Source of the DNA: Candidatus Methylomirabilis lanthanidiphila
GTDB taxonomy: Bacteria; Methylomirabilota; Methylomirabilia; Methylomirabilales; Methylomirabilaceae
DNA: 64,000 nucleotides
Assembly: GCA_902196205.1 (NCBI GenBank)
Contig: CABIKM010000006.1
Location: forward strand, 29,724-93,723
Reading direction: 5' to 3'
Shown here: positions 53,515 through 62,065 of the stretch, in pieces
Numbering within the stretch: position 1 is the first letter of the stretch
How the letters are laid out: every line of letters begins with the position of its first letter
The notes under the pieces: model-generated
What the model was told of the DNA's origin: nothing
The model's input: only the letters and a program-made list of their open reading frames with translations
Databases searched by the model: none
Position numbers and translations under genes: made by a program

Positions 53515-53964
53515 CTATACCCGGATCCCCAGTTCCGCCAGCTTGCCGGCGTACTCCTCAGGATCTCGCTCCTGCGCGCAAAAGGATACCCAGCGCTCCC
53601 TGTTCCAGATCTCGATCTTATCCAATACCCCGACGATCATGACATCACGGCGCAGATCGGCCTTTCCTCTGAGTTGGGGAGGGATCAGGATTCGCCCCTG
53701 GCTGTCGATCATCGACTCAACCGCATGAGCAGAGATCAGACGAGCATACTCCCGGAATCGCTTATCCGAGTTGCCGTTATTCAGGAGATTCTGCTCGATC
53801 TGTTGCCAAGTTTTGATGGGGTAGGCGACGATACAGGCGTCAAAGAGGGGATCAACGAGGATCAGCTCACGCTCTCGCCGCCGCTTGAGAATCTCGCGGT
53901 ATCTGGCCGGGATGCTGAGTCGTCCTTTGTCGTCGATAGCGTGTTCGAAGCTTCCACGGAACAT
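53515..53964 (-). CDS. mraZ: Transcriptional regulator MraZ
   Basis: 149 residues with two SpoVT/AbrB-like repeats: HAIDDKGRLSIPARYREIL (about 8-26) and ESMIDSQGRILIPPQLR (about 80-96), each with the DxKGR / DxxGR loop. It forms a ring that binds tandem TGGG boxes upstream of its own gene and represses the dcw operon; two such boxes are at 54005-54020. Confidence 0.97.
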   Translation of the reverse strand: MFRGSFEHAIDDKGRLSIPARYREILKRRRERELILVDPLFDACIVAYPIKTWQQIEQNLLNNGNSDKRFREYARLISAHAVESMIDSQGRILIPPQLRGKADLRRDVMIVGVLDKIEIWNRERWVSFCAQERDPEEYAGKLAELGIRV

Positions 53965-54004
53965 GGGATCGCATCGCTTCTTTATGGAGGTCTATACCAT
54001 TTTA

Positions 54005-54020
54005 TCCCACCTCATCCCAC
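54005..54020 (-). promoter_or_regulatory. Tandem MraZ-binding boxes
   Basis: Minus strand: GTGGGATGAG then GTGGGATAAA, two direct TGGGA repeats with a 10-bp period, followed by a weaker ATGGTATAGA in the same phase. They lie about 10 bp downstream of the -10 box, fitting direct repression by MraZ. Confidence 0.85.
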
Positions 54021-54029
54021 TGTGCCGCA

Positions 54030-54058
54030 ACGATATAAAAGCCGGTGTGCCTTGTCAA
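54030..54058 (-). promoter_or_regulatory. sigma70-type promoter of the dcw cluster
   Basis: Minus strand: TTGACA, 17-bp spacer, TATCGT, about 65 bp before the mraZ ATG and just upstream of the MraZ boxes. Confidence 0.75.
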
Positions 54059-54143
54059 GTAAAATGTGAAAGGTTTTTGACCGGTGGGTACAAATACGCA
54101 ACGCTGTGGAAGACTGCTCGGCTGCGATGCGAAACTTATGCGG

Positions 54144-54992
54144 TCAGGAGGCCGTAATCAGGAAATTATCAATGAGGCGCGTCTCGCCGAATCGCACGGC
54201 GAGCGCAACGAGTGCAGGGCCTTCAATGCAATCGAGCGGCTGTAGCGTCTCCGGATCGCATACGGCTACATAATCAATCCGCGCCAGCGGTTCAGTCTCG
54301 ATCATTGCGCGCACGTCTTCGAAAATGGTTGCCGCGTTGCGCTCGCCATCCCTGATCCGCGTTTCCGCACGGCTGAGCGATGCATAGAGGACAGATGCCG
54401 CTCGTCGCTGCGGCGGCGTCAATCGAATGTTTCTGGAGCTCATTGCAAGGCCGTCGGCCTCTCGAACCGTCGGCAAGAGAACGATGTCGAGAGCCATATT
54501 CAGATCGGCTACCAGACGCCGAACCACCACTGATTGCTGGTAGTCCTTCTGCCCGAAATAGGCCCGGTGCGGCCCGATAAGATTGAACAACTTCGCGACG
54601 ACTGTGGTCACGCCGCGGAAGTGGCCCGGCCGCGATGCGCCGCACAATCCCTTGGTGACCTCGGTCACGTCGACATATGTCTGAAATCCTTTCGGATAGA
54701 TCGCTTCTGCGGACGGTGCGAACACCAGATCAACTCCTGCCTGCTCCGCCTGGGCCAGATCGCCATCCAGATCCCGGGGATAGCTGTCGAAATCCTCGCC
54801 CCGCCCGAACTGGATCGGATTCACGAAGACGCTCACCACAAGGATATCGTTGTCTGCGCGCGCCCACCGCATAAGCGAGACGTGTCCCTCGTGAAAGGCG
54901 CCCATCGTCGGCACAAGTCCGATGGTCTTCCCGTCGCGCCGGAGCGACTCACAGCGGCGCTGGATCGCGGACGGATCGTCAATCGTCTGCAC
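54144..54992 (-). CDS. panC: Pantothenate synthetase PanC
   Basis: 282 residues. VPTMGAFHEGHVSLMR (about 27-42) holds the HIGH-like motif (here HEGH), FVNPIQFGRGEDF follows, then GHFRGVTTVVAKLFNL and the KMSKS-like MSSRN. It joins pantoate and beta-alanine using ATP. GTG start with GAGG upstream. It is the last gene of the lysA-to-panC run; the dcw promoter lies beyond its stop. Confidence 0.97.
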   Translation of the reverse strand: MQTIDDPSAIQRRCESLRRDGKTIGLVPTMGAFHEGHVSLMRWARADNDILVVSVFVNPIQFGRGEDFDSYPRDLDGDLAQAEQAGVDLVFAPSAEAIYPKGFQTYVDVTEVTKGLCGASRPGHFRGVTTVVAKLFNLIGPHRAYFGQKDYQQSVVVRRLVADLNMALDIVLLPTVREADGLAMSSRNIRLTPPQRRAASVLYASLSRAETRIRDGERNAATIFEDVRAMIETEPLARIDYVAVCDPETLQPLDCIEGPALVALAVRFGETRLIDNFLITAS

Positions 54993-55027
54993 GGCGCTTC
55001 CTCATCCTCTCGCTCTCCCCGAACCCC

Positions 55028-55074
55028 AAATCCCCCCCAACCCCCCTTTGATAAAGGGGGGCGAGGGGGGATTT
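55028..55074. repeat. G/C-rich palindromic element, copy 3, between panB and panC
   Basis: AAATCCCCCCC, AACCCCCCTTT, GATA, AAAGGGGGG, CGAGGGGGG, ATTTT. Near identical to the copy at 62066. It abuts the panB stop codon. Confidence 0.87.
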
Positions 55075-55917
55075 TTACATCTCCTGCAACGCTCGTTCGG
55101 TCTCCTGGTCGATCGAGTAGGTGTGCGCGGCCTCTGGGAATCGGCGCTCGATCACGTCCTGCCGGTAGCGGCTTACTGCATCGCTGATGATCCCCGCTAG
55201 ATCGGCGTACCGCTTTGTAAATTTCGGGACGAAGCGATCAAAGAGCCCAAGCAGATCGTGAAGAACCAGGACCTGACCGTCGCAGTTCGGTCCGGCGCCG
55301 ATCCCGATGGTGGGTACCGTCAACCTGTTGGTGATGACCCCGGCGAGCGCGCCGGGAATCGCCTCAAGCACAATGGCGAAGGCCCCAGCCTTTTCAAGCG
55401 CCAGGGCGTCCTCAAGGATGCGGCGAGCGGCGTCAAGTCCCTTCCCCTGAACCTTCAATCCCTCCTGCAGCACGGCCGTTTGCGGGGTAAGCCCGACGTG
55501 GCCCATGACCGGAATCCCGGCGTCCACAATCGCCCTCACGCACGGCAGCGAGGGCCACCCGCGCTCCACCTTGACGGCATGAGCCAGACCCTCTTTAATG
55601 AACCGTCCGGCGTTCCTGATCGCATCGGCCGGTTCGGCCTCATACGACATGAACGGCATATCGGCGATCACCATGGACCGCGTGACGGCGCGGGTCACCG
55701 CCCTGGTCATCATCAGCATCTCGTCCATGGTAACCGGGATCGTCGTCTCATACCCCAGGACGGTCATCCCCCCGGAGTCGCCCACCAGGATCAGATCGAT
55801 CCCGGCGCGATCCACCAGCAGCGCCATCGGGTAGTCATACGCTGTCAGCATGGTGATCTTCCGCCCTTCGCGCTTCATCTGCTGCAGTGTAACCGTCCTG
55901 ACCGTCTGATCGGTCAT
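55075..55917 (-). CDS. panB: 3-methyl-2-oxobutanoate hydroxymethyltransferase PanB
   Basis: 280 residues of a (beta/alpha)8 barrel: KITMLTAYDYPMALLVDRAG, LILVGDSGGMTVLGYETT (metal-binding Asp), EGLAHAVKVERG, LGLFDRFVPKFTKRYADL. It adds a hydroxymethyl group from methylene-THF to ketoisovalerate. The neighbour panC uses its downstream product. The end lies against the palindromic repeat. Confidence 0.96.
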   Translation of the reverse strand: MTDQTVRTVTLQQMKREGRKITMLTAYDYPMALLVDRAGIDLILVGDSGGMTVLGYETTIPVTMDEMLMMTRAVTRAVTRSMVIADMPFMSYEAEPADAIRNAGRFIKEGLAHAVKVERGWPSLPCVRAIVDAGIPVMGHVGLTPQTAVLQEGLKVQGKGLDAARRILEDALALEKAGAFAIVLEAIPGALAGVITNRLTVPTIGIGAGPNCDGQVLVLHDLLGLFDRFVPKFTKRYADLAGIISDAVSRYRQDVIERRFPEAAHTYSIDQETERALQEM

Positions 55918-55977
55918 GATCGATCTCCCCTTTCACCTTCGCCGCGCATCGGATTATCCGCCAGCGCCTACAAGAAG

Positions 55978-56109
55978 CACTCAGCTATTAGCCGTCAGCT
56001 TTCAGCCAAGAACACGTGAACGGGAGGGATCGTCCCCTTTGGCGGGAGGCTGGGTTGGGCATTACCTGCGGTATGTCCTTACTTGGCTGACCGCTGAACG
56101 CTTATCGCG
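55978..56109. repeat. Heptad array l (two separated arms) between the deoxynucleoside kinase gene and panB
   Basis: Left arm CACTCAG, CTATTAG, CCGTCAG, CTTTCAG from 55978; right arm CTTGGCT, GACCGCT, GAACGCT, TATCGCG from 56082. The arms are inverted copies of the CAGCTTTCAGC type, separated by about 75 bp that hold a further small G/C-rich inverted stretch. Confidence 0.75.
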
Positions 56110-56121
56110 TCTCGGTCCGTA

Positions 56122-56775
56122 CTACCGGGATCCGAGCGGGACATAGTATTGGGTACCCGGCCGTACCGTCTCAATCTGTCTGACCAGGTCTTCAAAATCC
56201 TCCTTATGCTTGACGAAGTCGATCTCATTGGTATTGACGACCAGGAGCGGCGTCGTCGAGTAGTGAAAGAAAAAATGGTTGTAGGCTGCGTTCACATCCT
56301 CCAAATACGACCGTTCAAGTTGCCGCTCGGAGGCCCTCGCCCGCGATTGAATCCGCCGAATCAGGACATCAGTGCTCGCCTGCAGATATAGGACAAGGTC
56401 GGGCTTGACGACGCGCGTCTCCAGAAGCGGTTGCAACCGCTCATAGAGCGCCAGCTCGTTGTCGTCAAGCGTCAGATACGCGAAGATCTTATCCTTGACA
56501 AACAGATAGTCGCTGACCAGCGACTGCTTAAACAGATCGACCTGGGCAAGCTCCTGTTGTTGACGGAACCTGTTCAACAGATAGTAGAGCTGGGTCTGAA
56601 AGGCATACCGACGCATGTCGGTATAGAATTGAGTAATAAAAGGATTCTCATCCGGACCCTCCAGTAACGCTCTGGCTTGCAGGCGCTCCGCCAGCAGCTC
56701 GGCCAGGCTCGTCTTACCGACACCGATCGGACCCTCGACTACGATGTAGCGAGGTTTGAGCGCGCGGCCCATCAT
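56122..56775 (-). CDS. Deoxynucleoside kinase (dAK/dGK family)
   Basis: 217 residues from ATG 56775 (GGGGGAG eight bases upstream). P-loop IVVEGPIGVGKTSLAELL (about 11-28), lid RASERQLERSYLEDVNAAYN with the conserved ERS/Arg cluster. It phosphorylates deoxypurine or other deoxynucleosides for salvage; which base is unclear. It lies between folK and panB, an arrangement recalled from several other genomes. Confidence 0.88.
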   Translation of the reverse strand: MMGRALKPRYIVVEGPIGVGKTSLAELLAERLQARALLEGPDENPFITQFYTDMRRYAFQTQLYYLLNRFRQQQELAQVDLFKQSLVSDYLFVKDKIFAYLTLDDNELALYERLQPLLETRVVKPDLVLYLQASTDVLIRRIQSRARASERQLERSYLEDVNAAYNHFFFHYSTTPLLVVNTNEIDFVKHKEDFEDLVRQIETVRPGTQYYVPLGSR

Positions 56776-56795
56776 TGACTCATTCTCCCCCGACC

Positions 56796-57305
56796 CTATA
56801 CACGCCTGGCCGCCGGCGCCAACGGCCGGACAACCGACGGATCGTCGAGACGATCGAGCAACTGCTGCATCGTGACACCCAAAATAGGATGGCAAAGATC
56901 CGGATCAAGTTCGCACAGCGGGGCTAGAACGAAACGTCGCTGATGGAGTCGCGGGTGAGGAAGGACGAGGTCCGACGTGTCCACAACCTGCGAACCCATG
57001 AGCAACAGGTCGAGGTCGATACTCCGATCTACACCGTGCGCCCGCTCCGCGGCGCGGCCCATGCCCTGTTCGATCCGCTGCAATTCCGACAGCAACGCTC
57101 CCGGTGTGAGCGCCGTCTGCACAGAGACGACCCCGTTAAGAAACCAGCCGCCTGAGGCCGGGGGAACCGGCGCTGTCTCATACAGCAATGAGGCGCGTAA
57201 TGCTGTGACCCCCGTGATCTCTGATATAGCTCTGATCGCCGCTTGACAGTACTGGATCCGGTCACCCAGATTGGACCCGATCCCGATATAGGCGCGATCG
57301 CTCAT
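56796..57305 (-). CDS. folK: 2-amino-4-hydroxy-6-hydroxymethyldihydropteridine pyrophosphokinase FolK
   Basis: 169 residues from ATG 57305. YIGIGSNLGDRIQYCQAA start, DRSIDLDLLLMG (metal-binding Asp pair), HPRLHQRRFVLAPLCEL. It passes pyrophosphate from ATP to the pterin in folate synthesis. The upstream region is a heptad array and gives no clear ribosome-binding site. Confidence 0.95.
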   Translation of the reverse strand: MSDRAYIGIGSNLGDRIQYCQAAIRAISEITGVTALRASLLYETAPVPPASGGWFLNGVVSVQTALTPGALLSELQRIEQGMGRAAERAHGVDRSIDLDLLLMGSQVVDTSDLVLPHPRLHQRRFVLAPLCELDPDLCHPILGVTMQQLLDRLDDPSVVRPLAPAARRV

Positions 57306-57313
57306 AACCAAAG

Positions 57314-57366
57314 GGGTTAGGGGTTAGGGTATAGGGTATAGAAGAACATTGATGCGTCCCCTAACA
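57314..57366. repeat. Heptad array m between dapL and folK
   Basis: GGGTTAG, GGGTTAG, GGTATAG, GGTATAG, AAGAACA, TTGATGC, ending with CCCCTAAC, the inverse of GTTAGGGG at the left edge. Occupies nearly the whole gap between the two genes. Confidence 0.78.
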
Positions 57367-58548
57367 CTATGAGGGCTTAAGATTCGAGGCGGCTATTCGC
57401 TCGACCGCCTCCTGAATCCTGGAGACATCCACCGTTAGGGCTGCGCGAATGTACCCCTCACCGCTCCGGCCGAATCCGGTCCCTGGAGTCATCACAATAC
57501 CGGTCTGGGAAAGCAGTGCGGAGGCCAGGGAGGCTGAGGTATGCCCCTCCGGGACGCCGATCCAGATGTAGAAGGTCGCCTTGGGCCGTTCGACCGCAAA
57601 CCCGAGCGCCGATAGGCCGTCCACCAGCGCATCGCGTCGCGCTTTATAAACGGCCCGCATCGCCTCGACGCACTCCTGCGGACCGTTAAGCGCCGCGATA
57701 GCCGCCTCCTGCACTGCCTGGAAGACTCCGGAGTCCAGGTTTGTCTTGATCCGGCCAAGGCCGGACAGTACCTCACGGCAACCGACCGCAAATCCGATTC
57801 GCCACCCGGTCATGTTGTAGGTCTTGGATAGCGAATGATACTCGATGGCGACGTCCTTCGCCCCCTCTACCGCCAGCAGGCTCTCCGGAAGGTAGCCGTC
57901 ATACGCCATCTCGGAATAGGCCGCGTCGTGGCACAGAATCAGCCCATGCCTACGCGCAAAGTCGACCGCCTCGGCAAAAAAGGCCCTGGACGCCACAGCC
58001 GCCGTCGGATTATTTGGGTAGTTCAGGAACATGAGCCGAGCCTTCTTCAGCACCTCCGACGGGATCGCCTCAAGGTCCGGCAGGAACGACCGTTCCCGCG
58101 TAAGCGGCATGAAGTACGGGATCCCGTCAGCAAAGACGGTTCCTGCCTGGTAGACCGGATAGCCGGGATCGGGCACCAGGACAACATCGCCAGGATCGAT
58201 GAACGCCAAGGGGATGTGGCCGATCCCCTCTTTCGAGCCGATAAGGCTCAGAACCTCGGTCGCCGGATCAAGTGTCACGCCGAACCGTTTGCTGTACCAG
58301 TCGGCCACTGCCTGTCGAAAGCTGAGCATCCCCTCATATGAAGGGTACTGGTGGTGTCGCGGGTCGGCCGACGCCTCCTGCATCCTGGCGACGATGTGCG
58401 ACGGTGTCGGCAGGTCGGGATCGCCGACGCCCAGGTTGATAATATCCATCCCGCGACGGATCGCGTCCTGCTTCAAGCGGTCAATCTCAGCAAAGAGATA
58501 CGGTGGCAGCTTCGACAGCCGCTGTGCCACGCTAAAGGGATTTCCCAT
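57367..58548 (-). CDS. dapL: LL-diaminopimelate aminotransferase (DapL)
   Basis: 393 residues of a class I aminotransferase. LPPYLFAEIDRLKQDAIRRG and INLGVGDPDLPTP at the start, NYPNNPTAAVAS, HSLSKTYNMTGWRIGF with the PLP Lys, and TPGTGFGRSGEGYIRAALT near the end are DapL features. It makes LL-DAP from tetrahydrodipicolinate in one step, skipping the succinylase or acetylase routes. Linkage with dapB, dapA and dapF supports this over other aminotransferases of the subgroup. Confidence 0.88.
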   Translation of the reverse strand: MGNPFSVAQRLSKLPPYLFAEIDRLKQDAIRRGMDIINLGVGDPDLPTPSHIVARMQEASADPRHHQYPSYEGMLSFRQAVADWYSKRFGVTLDPATEVLSLIGSKEGIGHIPLAFIDPGDVVLVPDPGYPVYQAGTVFADGIPYFMPLTRERSFLPDLEAIPSEVLKKARLMFLNYPNNPTAAVASRAFFAEAVDFARRHGLILCHDAAYSEMAYDGYLPESLLAVEGAKDVAIEYHSLSKTYNMTGWRIGFAVGCREVLSGLGRIKTNLDSGVFQAVQEAAIAALNGPQECVEAMRAVYKARRDALVDGLSALGFAVERPKATFYIWIGVPEGHTSASLASALLSQTGIVMTPGTGFGRSGEGYIRAALTVDVSRIQEAVERIAASNLKPS

Positions 58549-58571
58549 ACCTGTCTTCTCCTCTTAGATTC

Positions 58572-58606
58572 GCGATCAGCTATCAGTCGTCAGCTTTCAG
58601 CCACAA
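58572..58606. repeat. Heptad array n (5 units) at the 3' end of the FAH-family gene
   Basis: GCGATCA, GCTATCA, GTCGTCA, GCTTTCA, GCCACAA. The stop and the final AES of the FAH protein fall in it. Confidence 0.75.
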
Positions 58607-59351
58607 CCGTGTTGCTCAGCCGGCCGATCCCCTCCACCTCGATCTCGATCGTATCGCCGGGCCGCATTGGACCGATTCCCGACGGGGTACCAGTCGTAAT
58701 GACATCTCCCGGATAGAGGGTCATGACCGAAGAGACAAAATGGATCAGGTGCGGCACCTCAAAGATCAGGTTATTGATATTTGACTCCTGTCGGATCACA
58801 CCGTTCAGGAGCGCCCGGATGAGCGCGTCGGAGAGGTTCAGATCCGTCTCAACCCAGGGGCCGAACGGCGCAAAGGTGTCGAACGATTTTGCGCGGGTCC
58901 ACTGTCCGTCTTTGCGCTGCAGGTCTCTGGCCGTCACATCGTTCACGCAGACATACCCCAGGATGTAGCGATGCGCCTTCTCGACCGGTACGGCCCTCGC
59001 GGTCCGCTTCACCACGATCCCCAGCTCCGCCTCATAATCCAGCCGCCTGCATGACTTCGGATGGATGATCCGGCCACGATGAGGGAGCGACGCGCTCGAC
59101 GGCTTCAGGAAGATAATCGGCTCGTCCGGGGCTTCCAGCCTCATCTCCTCGGCATGGTCGCGATAGTTCAGGCCGACCCCCACAATCTTGGAGGGTTCGG
59201 TCGGCGTAAGGAACCTGATTCGCTTCAGCGAATGCGACCGATCCGTTACGATGAACTTCCCGAAGATATCGCCCTCGATCTCCCGGACGACGGAATCCTC
59301 GACCACACCGTACCGTGTTTGCTTACCGGCAACAAATCGCACAATACGCAT
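58590..59351 (-). CDS. Fumarylacetoacetate hydrolase (FAH) family protein
   Basis: 253 residues. GVGLNYRDHAEEM, FLKPSSA, the metal-binding DYEAELGIVV, GYVCVNDVTARDLQ, and GDVITTGTPSGIGPM are FAH-superfamily signatures. Members include oxaloacetate decarboxylases, acylpyruvases and 2-keto-diene hydratases; the substrate is not clear. It lies between dapL and dapB and may be a house-cleaning enzyme for the oxo-acids in this pathway (inference). Confidence 0.88.
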   Translation of the reverse strand: MRIVRFVAGKQTRYGVVEDSVVREIEGDIFGKFIVTDRSHSLKRIRFLTPTEPSKIVGVGLNYRDHAEEMRLEAPDEPIIFLKPSSASLPHRGRIIHPKSCRRLDYEAELGIVVKRTARAVPVEKAHRYILGYVCVNDVTARDLQRKDGQWTRAKSFDTFAPFGPWVETDLNLSDALIRALLNGVIRQESNINNLIFEVPHLIHFVSSVMTLYPGDVITTGTPSGIGPMRPGDTIEIEVEGIGRLSNTVVAES

Positions 59352-59352
59352 A

Positions 59353-59380
59353 GTTCAAGCCTTCAGCTCTCAGCGATCAG
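59353..59380. repeat. Heptad array o (4 units) between dapB and the FAH-family gene
   Basis: GTTCAAG, CCTTCAG, CTCTCAG, CGATCAG. Short, fills the intergenic gap. Confidence 0.65.
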
Positions 59381-59385
59381 CTTCC

Positions 59386-60198
59386 CTACGAACGCTCTCG
59401 TAATCCCAGAACATCCTGCATATCGTACAAGCCGGGCGGGCGACCGAGGACCCACCGCGCGGCGCGCAGTGCGCCGCGCGCAAAATTATCCCGACTGTGG
59501 GCCCGGTGCGTAACCTCGATCCGCTCCCCCATGCCGTCGAAGATTACGGTATGGTCCCCGACCACATCTCCGGCACGTAGCGCATGGATTGCGATCTCCT
59601 CTTTGCCTCGCGCGCCGACCATGCCCTTTCGACCATAGACCCCCACCCTGTCCAGATCACGACCCAGCGTCTCGGCGATGACCTGCGCCATTTTCAACGC
59701 AGTTCCGCTCGGGGCGTCCTTTTTGAGCCGGTGGTGGGTCTCAACGATCTCGATGTCGTACCCTTCCCCCAGAACCGCGGCCACCTCAGCGAGGACCTTG
59801 AAGACGAGATTAACCCCGATGCTCATATTGGGCGAGAGCACGCACGGCACAGCCGAGCCGTGTTCCCTGATCCTGCTCAGATCGGCGGCGCTGAACCCCG
59901 TCGTCCCAACTACGACGGGTACCTTCTCCCGGGCGGCGACGGCCAGATGACTTAAGGCGGCTTGCGGGGCAGTGAAGTCGATCACCACCTGCCCTTCACT
60001 CACCACCGCACCCAGATCGCCGACAACCGGAACGCCCAACTTCCCGATCCCCGCCACCTCACCGGCATCCTGTCCGATACTTGCACTGTTCGGCTGTTCG
60101 ACGGCCCCAACCAAGGCAAAATCGTCTGCCTCACGGATCATGGCGATGATTCGCCCGCCCATCCGTCCAGCGGCACCACAGACAATCGCGCGTATCAT
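59386..60198 (-). CDS. dapB: 4-hydroxy-tetrahydrodipicolinate reductase DapB
   Basis: 270 residues. Nucleotide-binding VCGAAGRMGGRI (about 6-17), VVGTTGFS, and the substrate site ETHHRLKKDAPSGTALK. It reduces the DapA product with NAD(P)H. It lies downstream of dapA, with 52 nt between that hold a pure heptad array. Confidence 0.97.
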   Translation of the reverse strand: MIRAIVCGAAGRMGGRIIAMIREADDFALVGAVEQPNSASIGQDAGEVAGIGKLGVPVVGDLGAVVSEGQVVIDFTAPQAALSHLAVAAREKVPVVVGTTGFSAADLSRIREHGSAVPCVLSPNMSIGVNLVFKVLAEVAAVLGEGYDIEIVETHHRLKKDAPSGTALKMAQVIAETLGRDLDRVGVYGRKGMVGARGKEEIAIHALRAGDVVGDHTVIFDGMGERIEVTHRAHSRDNFARGALRAARWVLGRPPGLYDMQDVLGLRERS

Positions 60199-60216
60199 TG
60201 AGAGCCGCCGGACCAG

Positions 60217-60244
60217 GCTGAAGGCTGAAGGCTGAAGGCTGAAG
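60217..60244. repeat. Heptad array p (4 perfect units) between dapA and dapB
   Basis: GCTGAAG four times with no mismatch, the cleanest array of the family in this window; it may be the youngest. Confidence 0.9.
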
Positions 60245-60250
60245 GAGCGT

Positions 60251-61135
60251 TCACGAGAGCAGACCGTAGGCCCGCATGGCAGCCTTGAGCCGGTTCAGGT
60301 TGGGCTCGCTCATCGGGCAGAGCGGCAGACGAAGCTCACCGCTCACCATTCCCAATATTGCCATGGCGGTTTTGACCGGAATCGGGTTGGTCTCGTAAAA
60401 CATCGCCTGGCAGAGCGGGAACAGCTTAAGGTGGATCTCCCTGGCGCGCTTCCAGTCGCCGCTGAGGAATGCGCGGGTCAGGTCGGCCACATCGCGCGGT
60501 ACGATGTTGGCAACTACCGAAATGACGCCTCGCCCCCCCACCGCCAGGAGCGGCAGCGTCAGGGTATCGTCCCCAGACAGAAACGAAAGCCGGTCTCCGC
60601 ACAGGACGATGTCCTGGGTCATCTGCTCCAGGTTACCGGTCGCCTCCTTCATGCCGACGATGTATAGATGGTCTGCCAGCGCCGCCAGTGTCTCCGGCAG
60701 CATGTTGATCCCCGTCCGCCCCGGAATATTGTAAAGAATCAGCGGCAGCTCGGCCGCATCAGCAACAGCGCGGCAATGCGCGACAAGCCCCGCCTGTGTC
60801 GGCTTGTTGTAGTAGGGGAGCACCAGGAGCGCGCCATCCGCTCCCGCCTGCTTGGCATAGCGGGTTAGGTCAATCGCCTCCGCCGTGCTGTTCGAGCCGG
60901 TTCCGGCGACGACCGCAATGCGCCGATTGACCGCCTCAATCGTCAGCTCGATCACCCGCCGGTGTTCGTCATGACTGAGCGTCGGGGACTCTCCGGTCGT
61001 CCCGCACGGAACCAGGACATCGGTGCCGTTGTTGATGTGAAACTCCACCAACTCACGGAGGGTTGGTTCGTCGACCCGTCCGCCCTTGAAGGGGGTCACC
61101 AACGCCACCATCGAACCCTGGAATATTCTCTTCAT
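60251..61135 (-). CDS. dapA: 4-hydroxy-tetrahydrodipicolinate synthase DapA
   Basis: 294 residues of an aldolase barrel. GTTGESPTLSHDEH (about 45-58), the catalytic Tyr in LILYNIPGRTGIN, and the Schiff-base Lys in VGMKEATGN. It joins pyruvate and aspartate semialdehyde. First step of the lysine branch. Confidence 0.97.
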   Translation of the reverse strand: MKRIFQGSMVALVTPFKGGRVDEPTLRELVEFHINNGTDVLVPCGTTGESPTLSHDEHRRVIELTIEAVNRRIAVVAGTGSNSTAEAIDLTRYAKQAGADGALLVLPYYNKPTQAGLVAHCRAVADAAELPLILYNIPGRTGINMLPETLAALADHLYIVGMKEATGNLEQMTQDIVLCGDRLSFLSGDDTLTLPLLAVGGRGVISVVANIVPRDVADLTRAFLSGDWKRAREIHLKLFPLCQAMFYETNPIPVKTAMAILGMVSGELRLPLCPMSEPNLNRLKAAMRAYGLLS

Positions 61136-61151
61136 GCGATCTCCCGTCAGT

Positions 61152-61221
61152 GCAGTTTCGAGTCTCGGGTTTTGGGTTTTGAAGTTCTCGAAACTCGGAA
61201 CTCCAAACCAGAAACTAGTCC
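61152..61221. repeat. Heptad array q (10 units) between dapF and dapA
   Basis: GCAGTTT, CGAGTCT, CGGGTTT, TGGGTTT, TGAAGTT, CTCGAAA, CTCGGAA, CTCCAAA, CCAGAAA, CTAGTCC. The left half (GTTTCGAG) is inverted against the right half (CTCGAAAC). The dapF stop codon lies in its last unit. Confidence 0.87.
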
Positions 61222-62039
61222 AACAGTGCGTCCGCCATCAGTTCACCCTGATAGACCAGCCGGACCTGCCCCTCGAAAAAGACCTCCTGATAGTCAGGCC
61301 CGTTCCCGGTAAACGACACCGTGAGTATCTCGCCACTCCTCACCCGCACCTGTACGGGGGAAGAGACGAGTCCTAATGCGGCTGCGACCAGTGCCGAGGC
61401 GATCGTTCCCGTACCACAGGCCAGCGTCTCATCCTCGACGCCGCGTTCATAGGTCCTGATAGTCAGCGTATGCCCGTTAAGGACTGTGACAAAATCGACA
61501 TTGGTTCCCGCCGGTTGAAACGCCGGATGAAACCTAATGGTGCGTCCCAGAGTCCGGACTGCGACCGCCTCCAGGTCCTCACACAAGAGGACAGCATGCG
61601 GGACGCCCGTATTGATGCTGTGGATCTCCCGCAGATCGCCATCCGCCTCAATCGACCGGTGAAGGCGGATATCTCGCGGCTGACTGGTCTGAAGTTTGAC
61701 CCTGGAACCATCTACCTGGGCTCGAATGAGTCCGGCCAGCGTTTCAAAGGTCATGTCAGATCCGGCAATTCCCAGCATCTCGGCAAACCTGGCCACGCAA
61801 CGGCCGCCATTGCCGCACATCTCCGCCTCGCTGCCGTCGGCGTTCAAGATACGCATCCGGAAGTCCGCCGTCGCGGAAGGCTCCACCAGGATCAACCCAT
61901 CCGCTCCTACCGAGATCCGCCGCCGGCAGAGCCGCTCGGCCAGCGTTCTCGGCTCGATATCGAGCCGACCACCGCGGTTGTCGATCATGATGAAATCGTT
62001 CCCGCTCCCGCTCATCTTCACAAAGCTCAGCTTGTCCAT
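61215..62039 (-). CDS. dapF: Diaminopimelate epimerase DapF
   Basis: 274 residues. The two catalytic Cys are in EMCGNGGRCVARF and ETLACGTGT; VKMSGSGNDFIMID opens the protein. It turns LL-DAP into meso-DAP for both MurE and LysA. Its place next to lysA and dapL completes the pathway. Confidence 0.97.
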   Translation of the reverse strand: MDKLSFVKMSGSGNDFIMIDNRGGRLDIEPRTLAERLCRRRISVGADGLILVEPSATADFRMRILNADGSEAEMCGNGGRCVARFAEMLGIAGSDMTFETLAGLIRAQVDGSRVKLQTSQPRDIRLHRSIEADGDLREIHSINTGVPHAVLLCEDLEAVAVRTLGRTIRFHPAFQPAGTNVDFVTVLNGHTLTIRTYERGVEDETLACGTGTIASALVAAALGLVSSPVQVRVRSGEILTVSFTGNGPDYQEVFFEGQVRLVYQGELMADALLD

Positions 62040-62065
62040 CCTGCCGCTACCCTACCTCGCACTCC

